Shown here: positions 18,287-26,421 of the stretch, piece by piece | How positions within the stretch are numbered: position 1 is the first letter of the stretch | How the letters are laid out: each line of letters starts with the position of its first letter | NCBI RefSeq assembly: GCF_012927325.1 | Contig: NZ_JABBGI010000006.1 | Span: 62,001 to 126,000 of the forward strand | Origin: Chryseobacterium antibioticum | Lineage (GTDB): Bacteria > Bacteroidota > Bacteroidia > Flavobacteriales > Weeksellaceae | Direction: 5' to 3' | DNA length: 64,000 nucleotides | Translations under genes and position numbers: made by a program | The notes under the pieces: generated by a model | The model's input: the letters and a program-made list of their open reading frames with translations, nothing else | What the model was told of the DNA's origin: nothing | Database searches by the model: none

Positions 18287-19302
18287 TATAAAGTGTCTTT
18301 AATCAGTGTTTTATCTCTGTGTTTTATTATTTTATTACCCAGATTTATAAATGGTTTTTCCAAATATCTTTCAAGAATTAATGCTACAGGATAACAGGTA
18401 ACGATTGTTAAAATCAAATACAAAAGCATATTTTGTGATTTTTCTGTAGGATCTAATAAATAGAAAGCCAGAATAAAATGAATAATATATATTGAGTATG
18501 ATACCATCCCTATTTTTTGAAAAATAATATTATTTATAAATGTTTTTTCTAAAATCTTAATAAGTCCACAAAATGATATTCCTGAAAGAAGAGGAACAAA
18601 GATAAATGATTTGATTTTCCAGAAATAAAAAGATATAACTGTAAAGGCTATAAAAATGAAAATGGCATTTAATAAACTTATCTTTTTATTATAATTATAA
18701 TAAAGAATCCCAATTATAAAAACAGGAAGCTGAACAAGAATATTAAAATATAAAAAAGAATTATTTGTGATATTAATTTTAAAAAAAAGAAATAAAAAAT
18801 AACATATAAATATAATAAAAATCGATTTTATCATTAAGTAACCAGAAAATAGGAACTTATGTAAAAACGGGAAAACTGTATAAAATAACATTTCAGTACC
18901 TATAGACCACCCTCCCGGAACAATTGAATTGTTTGCAGAAGGAATAAGTCCATGTAGGAATACGATATTTGCTAATATATTTTTTGGAGTATAACTATTG
19001 CTATCTTTAAAATAAGAATTTAAAAAATAATACAATATTATTCCTAAGTAATAGATTGGAAATATTCTAAAAAAACGTCTTATATAAAAATTTGTAGTTG
19101 CATGGTTTTCAGTTTTTCTACTATCATGGGAAATGCAAAGAGTAAATGCAGAAGCAATAAAAAACAATTGTACACCCATTTGTCCGTAATCGAAAAACAG
19201 TTTCATTGTATCAGATTTGAAATGATATATTTGTGAAATATGTACTGAAATTACCATTAATATGGCAATCCCTCTGGCTGAATTTATAAAACCGAATTTC
19301 AT
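18286..19302 (-). CDS. Acyltransferase 3 family membrane protein
   Basis: 338 residues with about ten hydrophobic segments. FINSARGIAILMVISVHISQ carries the conserved Arg and His, then GQMGVQLFFIASAF, and near the middle GGWSIGTEMLFYTVFPFL; the end FLEKPF-like segment (LERYLEKPFINLG) is family-typical. It likely acylates the growing or finished polysaccharide. The DNA of this gene is noticeably more AT-rich than the rmlA/rmlB/ugd end of the locus, a hint that the strain-variable middle was acquired separately. Confidence 0.9.
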   Translation of the reverse strand: MKFGFINSARGIAILMVISVHISQIYHFKSDTMKLFFDYGQMGVQLFFIASAFTLCISHDSRKTENHATTNFYIRRFFRIFPIYYLGIILYYFLNSYFKDSNSYTPKNILANIVFLHGLIPSANNSIVPGGWSIGTEMLFYTVFPFLHKFLFSGYLMIKSIFIIFICYFLFLFFKINITNNSFLYFNILVQLPVFIIGILYYNYNKKISLLNAIFIFIAFTVISFYFWKIKSFIFVPLLSGISFCGLIKILEKTFINNIIFQKIGMVSYSIYIIHFILAFYLLDPTEKSQNMLLYLILTIVTCYPVALILERYLEKPFINLGNKIIKHRDKTLIKDTL

Positions 19303-19320
19303 AAAATTATCACATTAAGA

Positions 19321-20595
19321 TTATTTCTTTTCAGCATTCCAATCACTTTGCAATCCTATTTTACCAGGTCGTATGATTCCGAACTGTTGCAGGTATGAGT
19401 TTTCATTTTCTTCTAATTCAAAATTGATGAAAAAATTAGGCATATAATGAATAACCTGATTACTCAATGGAGAATAAATGGCAAAAGTTGCAACATAATA
19501 ACCTTGTGTAAGCATCCCCTTTGGTAATTTACACTGTAATTTCCATTCTCCTTTCTCACTTTTAATATACCTTTGGCTAGTATAATCGGAAGTCCAATAG
19601 ATTAATTCATCATGCTGATCTTTGATGTCAATGGTAATATAAGCATCCTCCACAGGAGTTCTAGTAGTGACATCAAATTCAAATATTAGATCATCGTCAG
19701 TAAAAAGTATGTGGTGGTCGTTTGGTTTTGCCAGTTTTACTCTATTTATTTGCATTTTAGCATCAATTGCCGATGGGTAATTAATTTCAAAATTTTTCTC
19801 ACCACTTCTGAACTCCAGATCATATCGGTTTAAAACATTTTCCATATTATCCTGACAAACGATACTTCCTTGCTTTAAAAGTATCCCTTTTTGACAAAGT
19901 CTTCTTACGGCAGCCATATTATGACTTACAAATAATACGGTTCTTCCTTCTCCCTTTGTAACATCACCCATCTTTCCCAAGCATTTTTTCTGGAAATCAG
20001 CATCACCAACAGCCAATACTTCATCCACAATAAGGATTTCGGATTCTAAATGGGCTGCTACGGCAAACGCAAGACGGACATACATTCCCGATGAATATCT
20101 TTTTACAGGCGTATCAATATACCTTTCAACCCCTGAGAAAGCCACAATTTCATCGAATTTTCTTGTGATTTCCTTTCGGGTCATTCCCAAAATAGCACCA
20201 TTTAGATATACATTTTCTCTTCCTGTCATTTCTGGATGAAAACCTGTTCCTACTTCTAATAATGATGCAATTCTACCTTTGGTATAAATTTTTCCGGTAG
20301 TAGGCTTTGTTACTTTACTTAATAATTTTAATAAAGTAGATTTTCCTGCTCCGTTTTTTCCAATGATTCCTACGGCATCTCCCTGTGTGATTTCAAAATC
20401 AATATCACGAAGAGACCATACATATTCAGAAGTTCCTTTAGTTGTTCTGTCATTAGCTTCGCCAATTTTGAGATATGGATCTTCTTTTCCTCGAATGGTA
20501 TACCACAATCTATTTAAATCGTGAGAAAGAGTTCCTGTTCCGACTTGTCCCAAGCGGTATTGTTTTGATATATTTTCTGCCTTTAAAGCTAGCAT
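19321..20595 (-). CDS. wzt: ABC transporter ATP-binding protein for polysaccharide export (Wzt-like)
   Basis: 424 residues. The ATPase domain (about 1-250) has Walker A GIIGKNGAGKSTLLKL, signature KRYSSGMYVRLAFAVA and Walker B ILIVDEVLAVGDADF. The extra C-terminal domain (about 270-424) has the beta-rich character of the Wzt carbohydrate-binding domain, which in O9a-type systems recognises the capped end of the O-polysaccharide before export. It pairs with the permease just upstream (23-base gap) to move lipid-linked polysaccharide across the inner membrane. The presence of this domain argues for a length-controlled, end-modified chain. Confidence 0.92.
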   Translation of the reverse strand: MLALKAENISKQYRLGQVGTGTLSHDLNRLWYTIRGKEDPYLKIGEANDRTTKGTSEYVWSLRDIDFEITQGDAVGIIGKNGAGKSTLLKLLSKVTKPTTGKIYTKGRIASLLEVGTGFHPEMTGRENVYLNGAILGMTRKEITRKFDEIVAFSGVERYIDTPVKRYSSGMYVRLAFAVAAHLESEILIVDEVLAVGDADFQKKCLGKMGDVTKGEGRTVLFVSHNMAAVRRLCQKGILLKQGSIVCQDNMENVLNRYDLEFRSGEKNFEINYPSAIDAKMQINRVKLAKPNDHHILFTDDDLIFEFDVTTRTPVEDAYITIDIKDQHDELIYWTSDYTSQRYIKSEKGEWKLQCKLPKGMLTQGYYVATFAIYSPLSNQVIHYMPNFFINFELEENENSYLQQFGIIRPGKIGLQSDWNAEKK

Positions 20596-20618
20596 ATTTT
20601 AAATTTTATTTTAATAAC

Positions 20619-21467
20619 TTATACAGTATCCATAAAGGTTTTTTCAACCCTATTGAAGACGACTACTCCTATGGCCAAAAGAATAAGAATAATGATCGTA
20701 CTAATCCCTAACATTATAGGAGAAAAATCTCCAACACCTAACCATGCATATTTGAAACATTCGAAAATACCGGTTAAGGGATTGTAATAAGATAGTTTTT
20801 TAAAAATTCCCGGAAGTGAGGATGCCGGAAAAATAACCGGTGTAGCATACATATATAAGCTTACCCCAAACCCAAGCAACATGCTTAAATCTTTATATTT
20901 TGTAGTAAGAGAGGAAAATATCATCCCTGCTCCTAAGGCAAACAGAGCCATAAGAAATATGAGAAAAGGAGTAGCCAGAATCCAGATGTTAGGATGAACT
21001 TCTCCTTTATATAAGTAGTAGCCCCAACCAATAATAAAAAGAAGAAGCTGAACTCCGAAACGCATCAAATTGGAAATTACAACTGAAAGTGGAGTTACAA
21101 GTCTCGGAAAATAAACTTTACCAAAAATTGAGGCATTTCCTGAGAATGTATAGGAGGTTCCCAACAATGAGCCTGAAAAATAATTCCAAAGCGTAACGCC
21201 TGCAAGATAAAATAAAATGGGGGGTGCGCCATCTGTAGGTAATTTAGCAATTTTACTAAATACAACAAGATATACAATAGTTGTTAAAATAGGATTGATA
21301 AAAAACCAGATAGGACCTAAAATAGTTTGTTTAAAGCTTGATATAAAGTCTCTTTTTACAAACATATAAACCAAGTCTTTATAGTTCCATACCTCTTTTA
21401 ATTTTAAATCAAATAAAGTATGGTTAGCATCAATCGTTTCTGTCCACTTCTGCTGTGGTTCATTCAT
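20619..21467 (-). CDS. wzm: ABC-2 type polysaccharide export permease (Wzm-like)
   Basis: 282 residues from the ATG at 21467; an open TTG at 21485 lies inside the promoter element below and is rejected. Six hydrophobic segments follow a cytoplasmic N-terminus with LKEVWNYKDLVYMFVKRDF, and the segment QTILGPIWFFINPIL is characteristic of Wzm/TagG/KpsM permeases. It forms the membrane channel with the Wzt-like ATPase downstream. It appears to be the first gene of a new transcript, since a terminator-like hairpin and a decayed gene end lie just upstream. Confidence 0.92.
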   Translation of the reverse strand: MNEPQQKWTETIDANHTLFDLKLKEVWNYKDLVYMFVKRDFISSFKQTILGPIWFFINPILTTIVYLVVFSKIAKLPTDGAPPILFYLAGVTLWNYFSGSLLGTSYTFSGNASIFGKVYFPRLVTPLSVVISNLMRFGVQLLLFIIGWGYYLYKGEVHPNIWILATPFLIFLMALFALGAGMIFSSLTTKYKDLSMLLGFGVSLYMYATPVIFPASSLPGIFKKLSYYNPLTGIFECFKYAWLGVGDFSPIMLGISTIIILILLAIGVVVFNRVEKTFMDTV

Positions 21468-21482
21468 TTGTGTAGGTTTTTG

Positions 21483-21490
21483 CAAATTTA
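21483..21490 (-). promoter_or_regulatory. Putative -7 element of the wzm promoter
   Basis: The minus strand reads TAAATTTG here, an exact match to the Bacteroidota -7 consensus TAnnTTTG, 15 bases before the ATG at 21467. No clear -33 TTTG is seen at the expected distance, so the call is moderate. It supports both a new transcription start after the upstream terminator and the choice of start codon. Confidence 0.45.
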
Positions 21491-21593
21491 AAATATTTAA
21501 TTCTTATTCAACTTTCCTGATTAGTGAATAATTGTTTACATAAAACGGAAAGTAACAACTAATGTATTAAAATTTGTTATTATAAACAAAGAA

Positions 21594-21615
21594 CTATTAG
21601 CTATAAAGCTAATAG
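21594..21615 (-). terminator. Hairpin after the rmlA-like remnant
   Basis: Inverted repeat CTATTAGCT / AGCTAATAG with a 4-base loop, followed on the minus strand by a T-rich run (TTCTTTGTTT). It closely resembles the terminator after rmlA at 25501-25522, including the loop and the AT-rich lead-in. It would separate the amino-sugar cassette transcript from wzm. Confidence 0.6.
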
Positions 21616-21639
21616 CCCTTTAAATTTATAATAATTATT

Positions 21640-21705
21640 TTTATTTATTAACAGATCGTTTAGATAATCGCCGTAGTTTTCTTTAATTAAATGAGGGTCT
21701 GAACC
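21640..21705 (-). pseudogene. Remnant of an rmlA-like 3' end
   Basis: In the 5-to-70 bases after the FdtB-like stop, the minus strand encodes GSDPHLIKENYGDYLNDLL, which looks like the RmlA C-terminus (in the intact gene: [18 protein letters not shown]). An in-frame TAG precedes it and no start or body of the gene exists, so it is a fragment. The AT-rich tail and hairpin that follow also match those after intact rmlA, so the homology runs through the gene end and the terminator. It is read as a recombination scar. The RmlA assignment rests on a short match and is moderate. Confidence 0.5.
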
Positions 21706-21709
21706 CTAG

Positions 21710-22810
21710 CTAAAACTCGTTGACTGCTTTAATGATCGCCTGAATTTCTTCTTCTTCTAAAACAGAAGAAATAGGAAGACTCAGTACTTCATCATGCATT
21801 TTTTCCGTAATAGGAAATGAAAGGTCACTATATTCTTTATAGGCTTCCTGCTTATGAGGTGGAATAGGATAGTGGATGATAGTCTGGATTCCTTTTTCCG
21901 TTAAATAGGCCTGGAACTCATCCCTTTTTTCTGTTCTTACCACAAAAACATGCCATACATGTTCATTTTCATCAGCCGGATTTTCAGGAAGGAGGATCTT
22001 GGGATTATTGATTTCAGAGATCAATCTTTTAGCAATTTTCCTTCTGGTCCCATTCTCGTGACCGATGTATTTAAGCTTCACATCTAAAACGGCAGCCTGA
22101 ATTTCATCCAGTCTGGAATTTAAGCCTTTGTAAATGTTTACATATTTTTGGTTTGAACCATAATTGGCTATTGCCCGGATGGTGTCAAACAGTTCTTTGT
22201 CATTGGTGGTTACCGCTCCTGCATCGCCTAAAGCCCCTAAATTTTTGCCAGGATAGAAACTGAAACCGGCTGCGTCACCAAGGTTACCCGATTTTATACC
22301 GCTCCATTCTGCTCCAATAGCCTGGGCATTATCTTCTACGATCTTTAACTGATGCTTTTGGGCAATATTTTTAAGCTCTTCAGAAAAAACAATTCTTCCC
22401 TGAAGGTGAACAACAAGAATAGCTTTCGTTTTTGGACTTATTTTTTCTTCAATTTTTGAAATGTCAATATTATAGGTATTGGCATCGGGCTCTACAAATA
22501 CCGGAACCAGTCCGTTATCAGATAAAGCAAGAACTGAAGCAATATAGGTATTGGCAGGTACAAGAACTTCATCTCCTGCTTTCATGACCCCTAATTCTAT
22601 ATAAGCACGAAAAATCAAGCGTAGGGCATCAAGGCCGTTCGCTACCCCTAAAGCATATTTTGAACCAATATATGATGCCAGATTGGTTTCAAAGCTTTTG
22701 ACTTCGCTTCCTAAAAGGTACCAACCGCTTCTGAAAACACTTAAAAGTTTGTTTTCAATTTCTTCCTGATGTTGTAAATTGACCTTTTGAAGATCAAGAA
22801 ATTTTATCAT
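21710..22810 (-). CDS. fdtB: DegT/DnrJ/EryC1/StrS aminotransferase, dTDP-3-amino-3,6-dideoxyhexose type (FdtB/QdtB-like)
   Basis: 366 residues. [19 protein letters not shown] at the start, [70 protein letters not shown] and the PLP lysine in [17 protein letters not shown] are typical of the 3-ketosugar aminotransferases FdtB/QdtB/DesV. The product is dTDP-3-amino-3,6-dideoxy-galactose or -glucose. The isomerase that makes its 3-keto substrate is in the same cassette (24940-25356). Galacto versus gluco outcome depends on that isomerase and cannot be read here. Confidence 0.88.
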   Translation of the reverse strand: MIKFLDLQKVNLQHQEEIENKLLSVFRSGWYLLGSEVKSFETNLASYIGSKYALGVANGLDALRLIFRAYIELGVMKAGDEVLVPANTYIASVLALSDNGLVPVFVEPDANTYNIDISKIEEKISPKTKAILVVHLQGRIVFSEELKNIAQKHQLKIVEDNAQAIGAEWSGIKSGNLGDAAGFSFYPGKNLGALGDAGAVTTNDKELFDTIRAIANYGSNQKYVNIYKGLNSRLDEIQAAVLDVKLKYIGHENGTRRKIAKRLISEINNPKILLPENPADENEHVWHVFVVRTEKRDEFQAYLTEKGIQTIIHYPIPPHKQEAYKEYSDLSFPITEKMHDEVLSLPISSVLEEEEIQAIIKAVNEF

Positions 22811-22832
22811 AATACTTTATTTTAACGCTGAT

Positions 22833-23801
22833 TTATTTTTTTCTTAAGCAAACTGCTCCCCATGAATAGCCAACTCCAAAACCTACCAGCATGATGTTTT
22901 TTAAATCTCTTGTTGTGAGTGAATTTTTAAACGCAATGGGAATCGTAGATGATACGGTATTACCATAATCCAGCATGTCTATAACGAAATTCTCCTGCGG
23001 AATATTAATTCTTTTTCTTAAAAAATCAAGCATAAAGGTATTGGCCTGATGGAAGATAAAGGTATCAATGTCACTTTTTTCAAATCCATTGATCTTTAAA
23101 TTTTCCTGTACCAGACCTGGAATTGCTTTTGAGGTGAAATCAAAAATTTTCGGACCGTTCATGTGAAGATAATTGTCTTTGTCTTCTGCGTCTTCTGTTT
23201 TTTTGTTTCTTACCGCACCGTTTTTAACGATTAGATTTTTGGCACCTTCTCCATCTGTTCCTACAGAAAATTTTAAAATTTCAAAATCTCCGTCATTGGA
23301 AATGAGTGTTGCCGTTGCGGCATCTCCGAAAAGACTTATATTTCCCTTGTCATCCTCATGAATGTGTTTTGAATAGGTTTCTGCCGTTATCAAAACTACA
23401 TTGTTCATCATTTTAGCATCAATAAGAGCATTGGCAAGAGATAACCCGTAAATATATCCCGAGCATCCCTGATTGATATCTATAGCCCCACAACTGGTAT
23501 TTAAACCAGCTTGAGCCTGCACGATACAGGCTGTTGCAGGAAGGAAGTAATCAGGACTTTGCGTACATACGATCAGATAATCTATGGAAGATTTATCGAT
23601 TTTGTGTTCATCAATCAGCTTATTAAGAGCTTTCACTGCAATATCTGAAGTAAACTCATCATCGCCGGTAATATTTCTGTTTCTGATCCCTATCTTATCG
23701 AGGATTTTATCACTGTCCCAGTCCGGAAATTTTTTTGAAATCTCCTCATTGGAAATTGTTTTCTCCGGAATATAGGTTGAAATATGTTGTATAAAAGCCA
23801 T
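22833..23801 (-). CDS. 3-oxoacyl-ACP synthase III family protein (KAS III, FabH-like)
   Basis: 322 residues. The catalytic triad is visible: Cys113 in DINQGCSGYIYGL, His251 in FIFHQANTFMLDFL and Asn281 in MLDYGNTVSSTIP. The length and the ending MLVGFGVGYSWGAVCLR match FabH. KAS III joins an acyl-CoA primer to malonyl-ACP. Its position between two dedicated acyl carrier proteins and an amino-sugar transaminase suggests it builds a special acyl group for the sugar rather than membrane fatty acids; a housekeeping fabH would not be expected here. Confidence 0.92.
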   Translation of the reverse strand: MAFIQHISTYIPEKTISNEEISKKFPDWDSDKILDKIGIRNRNITGDDEFTSDIAVKALNKLIDEHKIDKSSIDYLIVCTQSPDYFLPATACIVQAQAGLNTSCGAIDINQGCSGYIYGLSLANALIDAKMMNNVVLITAETYSKHIHEDDKGNISLFGDAATATLISNDGDFEILKFSVGTDGEGAKNLIVKNGAVRNKKTEDAEDKDNYLHMNGPKIFDFTSKAIPGLVQENLKINGFEKSDIDTFIFHQANTFMLDFLRKRINIPQENFVIDMLDYGNTVSSTIPIAFKNSLTTRDLKNIMLVGFGVGYSWGAVCLRKK

Positions 23802-23811
23802 TATTTACTGT

Positions 23812-24042
23812 TTATTTTTTATTCTCAATAATGAAGGAGTAAAGCTCATTGATATTTTTGAACGATGTAATCTGTTCAGGGTCAATATCAAGGCCGTAAT
23901 TGTCCTCAATCATTACATTTACTGCCATGGCTGTAAGAGAATCCCAATAACTTTCTTTATTGTATTCTGTTTCCAGACCTATTGGGGTATCCGGGTTTTC
24001 TAACTCCAACTGGAAATTTCTGATAAATTCATTAACTGACAT
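23812..24042 (-). CDS. Acyl carrier protein-like (copy 1)
   Basis: 76 residues. The phosphopantetheine attachment motif is DSLTAM with Ser35, and acidic helices flank it (MIEDNYGLDIDPEQITSFK), the usual ACP shape. It is a clear paralog of the gene at 24171-24401 (same NEFI opening, same NKESYWDSLTAM). It sits 10 bases upstream of the KAS III gene. Likely carries the acyl chain made by that enzyme. Confidence 0.88.
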   Translation of the reverse strand: MSVNEFIRNFQLELENPDTPIGLETEYNKESYWDSLTAMAVNVMIEDNYGLDIDPEQITSFKNINELYSFIIENKK

Positions 24043-24170
24043 ATGATTATACTTTAAATTTTTAAAATATTTTAAAAATAGATGATTAAAGTTTTTTAAT
24101 ATAATAATGGTTATCTGATCAGTTTGAGCTGAAATAGTTTTTAATGATGAGTGTCTTAGGTTTAAATTAA

Positions 24171-24401
24171 TTATTGTTTTTTCTCAGCAACAAAAGCATA
24201 AAGCTCGTTGATGTCTTTGAACGAAGTGATCTTTTCAGGCTCCATATCAACGCCATATTCATCTTCGATCATTACTTTTATCACCATTGCAGTAAGAGAA
24301 TCCCAGTAACTTTCTTTATTGTAAGCTGTTTCAGGTTCTACTACTGTATCTGTATTTTCCAGTTGCGACTGGAAATTTTTAATAAATTCGTTTATTGACA
24401 T
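24171..24401 (-). CDS. Acyl carrier protein-like (copy 2)
   Basis: 76 residues with phosphopantetheine Ser35 in YWDSLTAMVIKVMIEDEYG. Start and end both align with copy 1, so the pair is a recent tandem duplication; the 128-base AT-rich gap between them holds no gene. It follows the GNAT gene by 4 bases, which suggests the GNAT may take its acyl group from this carrier rather than from acyl-CoA. That partnership is inferred from spacing. Confidence 0.88.
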   Translation of the reverse strand: MSINEFIKNFQSQLENTDTVVEPETAYNKESYWDSLTAMVIKVMIEDEYGVDMEPEKITSFKDINELYAFVAEKKQ

Positions 24402-24405
24402 AGTT

Positions 24406-24933
24406 TTATATTTTGAATTTTTTGAGAATATTTGGGAGTATTGTATTAAAAGTGTCCTTTTTTAACAGGTAATAATTATTTTCATCGTCGCTTCTGATCA
24501 GCTCGGGCTGGAAAAGTTTATGATAACTGTTCACAGAAGTGTTCTGCTTTCTTACCTCAAACTGAAGCGTGTCAAATCCTAATTCATTCAGAACGTAATT
24601 TTTCACCGCAATATCTACTTTGATGGAATTCTTAATGTTTGAATACTCAGGTTTGGAGACCCAGCTTCCTATTTCAGGCAATCCGGAATCTATTTTATAA
24701 ACCCTGTATGTTGCATATTCTTCATTGTTTTCATCAAATGCAATGAAATAAAACTCCTTTTTCTGTTGCTCCCGTTCTTTATAGCTTAAGATCCATTCTT
24801 TCTGAGCATTGACATCCGGAGAAGTTTTTGAAATAAACCTTGATTTTTTTTCATTATTCCTGATGGATACTATAAATGCAGCGTCATCAGTCTCAACAAA
24901 TCTTAATTTAATTCCTTTATATTCAATTACCAT
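24406..24933 (-). CDS. GNAT family N-acyltransferase
   Basis: 175 residues. The RimJ/RimL-like layout is visible: an N-terminal IKLRFVETDDAAFIVSIRNN, then IGSWVSKPEY, then FEVRKQNTSVNSYHKLF at the C-terminal side where acyl donor and acceptor bind. It lies between the dTDP-sugar isomerase and the ACP genes, so the likely job is to acylate the 3-amino group of dTDP-Fuc3N or dTDP-Qui3N. In other bacteria FdtC/QdtC do this with acetyl-CoA and belong to another fold (LbH), so this would be a different solution. Donor inferred. Confidence 0.8.
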   Translation of the reverse strand: MVIEYKGIKLRFVETDDAAFIVSIRNNEKKSRFISKTSPDVNAQKEWILSYKEREQQKKEFYFIAFDENNEEYATYRVYKIDSGLPEIGSWVSKPEYSNIKNSIKVDIAVKNYVLNELGFDTLQFEVRKQNTSVNSYHKLFQPELIRSDDENNYYLLKKDTFNTILPNILKKFKI

Positions 24934-24939
24934 CTTCTG

Positions 24940-25356
24940 TTATTTATTTTTTTGTGCTACCTCTTTAAAACTTTCATAATCTCTGAAGTAGTCTTCCTCG
25001 TCATAGATTTCCGAAGCCAGACACAACAGTACAGCATTATGTGAAAACTGAATATCTCTCCATACCAGTTTGGGAATATACAGCCCTTTGGTAGGATGAT
25101 CTAAAGTAAAAGTCTCCTTGTTGCCATCCTTATCTTCCGTATTAAAAATAATGGTTCCGGAAACAGCAAATATCATTTGCTGCAGTGCTTTATGGGCATG
25201 TCCGCCTCTCGTTACATCATGAGGTGTATAATAAGTCCAGTAGACACGTTGTATCTCAAAAGGAACATTCTTCTCGGTTTCCGCTATGGTAATGTAGCCC
25301 AGTTGTGATGATCCTATTTTGTCGAATGTAATGATTTGTGGTTTATTGTATTCCAT
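24940..25356 (-). CDS. fdtA: dTDP-4-oxo-6-deoxyhexose 3,4-oxoisomerase (FdtA/QdtA, WxcM-like cupin)
   Basis: 138 residues from the ATG at 25356 (MEYNKPQIITF); a longer reading from 25389 would run into a promoter element. The small cupin core is visible: RGGHAHKALQQMIFAVSG, with the family's catalytic His residues, and the ending LASEIYDEEDYFRDYESF, diagnostic for FdtA/QdtA/WxcM. The enzyme shifts the keto group of dTDP-4-keto-6-deoxyglucose (from RmlB) to C3, for the transaminase at 21710. FdtA (galacto) and QdtA (gluco) differ by few residues, so the stereochemistry is open. Confidence 0.9.
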   Translation of the reverse strand: MEYNKPQIITFDKIGSSQLGYITIAETEKNVPFEIQRVYWTYYTPHDVTRGGHAHKALQQMIFAVSGTIIFNTEDKDGNKETFTLDHPTKGLYIPKLVWRDIQFSHNAVLLCLASEIYDEEDYFRDYESFKEVAQKNK

Positions 25357-25386
25357 TAATGTTTCTAAATAGTTCTTTAAAGTTCC

Positions 25387-25394
25387 CAAAGTTA
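25387..25394 (-). promoter_or_regulatory. Putative -7 element before the fdtA-like gene
   Basis: The minus strand reads TAACTTTG, matching TAnnTTTG, about 31 bases before the ATG at 25356. There is no good -33 TTTG. It would start the amino-sugar cassette after the rmlA terminator and favours the shorter start of that gene. Confidence 0.45.
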
Positions 25395-25500
25395 ATTATA
25401 AAATTACTATCGGAAAGAAGCCTGTTATTATTATATAGCTATACATAAAAATCTACCTCGGACTAGAAGAAAGTGTTAGAAGGGGCTAGACTAAAAAAAA

Positions 25501-25522
25501 CTACTGGCTATAAAGCCAATAG
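25501..25522 (-). terminator. Intrinsic terminator after rmlA
   Basis: On the minus strand the RNA folds as CUAUUGGCU / AGCCAGUAG with a 4-base loop and one G-U pair, followed directly by a run of eight T. It ends the ugd-rmlB-rmlA transcript. Confidence 0.75.
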
Positions 25523-25554
25523 TTGTTGAGATTTATAATAATATAACTATAATA

Positions 25555-26418
25555 TTATTTTCTAACGAGTTGCTTAAGATATTCACCGTAACCGCTTTTA
25601 CCGTATTTTTCAGCGGTTTCAAGTAATTTTTCTTCGTTGATGAATTTATTTCTGAAGGCAATCTCTTCTATACACCCGATTTTGAACCCCTGTCTTTTTT
25701 CAATAACGCTTACAAATTCAGAAGCATCATTCAGAGAGTCAAAAGTTCCTGTGTCAAGCCAGGCGGTACCTCTGTCCAGAACACCTACTTCTAGTTTTCC
25801 TTTACTTAAATAAACATTGTTGACATCAGTAATTTCAAGTTCTCCTCTTGCAGAAGGCTGAATGTTTTTAGCAATTTCTACCACTTCATTATCGTAAAAA
25901 TATAAGCCGGGAACTGCATAGTTTGATTTTGGATTTAATGGCTTCTCTTCAATGGAAACAGCTTTAAAATCATCATCAAATTCTACAACACCATATCTTT
26001 CCGGATCAGAAACATGGTAAGCGAAAACTACACCACCATCCGGATTGGTTTTGTTTTTCAGCAATGTGCCCATTTCAGAGCCGTAGAAGATATTGTCTCC
26101 CAATACTAATGCAACAGGATCATTTCCAATAAATGTATCCCCCAGAATAAAAGCCTGTGCCAGTCCGTCCGGGCTTGGCTGTACCACATACTCTATGTTA
26201 CATCCGATCTGAGATCCATCACCCAAAAGTTTGATAAACCCTGGCTGGTCATGAGGCGTTGTGATGATCAGTATATCTTTGATCCCTGCCAAAAGCAGCG
26301 TTGAAAGAGGGTAGTAGATCATCGGTTTGTCATAAACAGGCATCAGTTGCTTGCTTACGGCGATTGTAAGAGGGTAAAGTCTTGTTCCGGATCCTCCGGC
26401 CAATATGATTCCTTTCAT
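25555..26418 (-). CDS. rmlA: Glucose-1-phosphate thymidylyltransferase
   Basis: 287 residues, normal for RmlA/Rfb[19 protein letters not shown] is the nucleotide-binding loop; [28 protein letters not shown] and [19 protein letters not shown] follow in family order. It makes dTDP-glucose from glucose-1-phosphate and dTTP, the first step of both amino-sugar branches in this locus. It is downstream of rmlB with one small gene between them. Its last codons appear to be duplicated at 21640-21705. Confidence 0.96.
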   Translation of the reverse strand: MKGIILAGGSGTRLYPLTIAVSKQLMPVYDKPMIYYPLSTLLLAGIKDILIITTPHDQPGFIKLLGDGSQIGCNIEYVVQPSPDGLAQAFILGDTFIGNDPVALVLGDNIFYGSEMGTLLKNKTNPDGGVVFAYHVSDPERYGVVEFDDDFKAVSIEEKPLNPKSNYAVPGLYFYDNEVVEIAKNIQPSARGELEITDVNNVYLSKGKLEVGVLDRGTAWLDTGTFDSLNDASEFVSVIEKRQGFKIGCIEEIAFRNKFINEEKLLETAEKYGKSGYGEYLKQLVRK

Positions 26419-26421
26419 CGG

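Noticed and set aside
22833..23801. Housekeeping fabH of fatty acid synthesis
   Set aside because: The gene is embedded between sugar genes and dedicated ACPs, far from plsX/rpmF. A special role is more likely, although overlap with fatty acid synthesis cannot be excluded.
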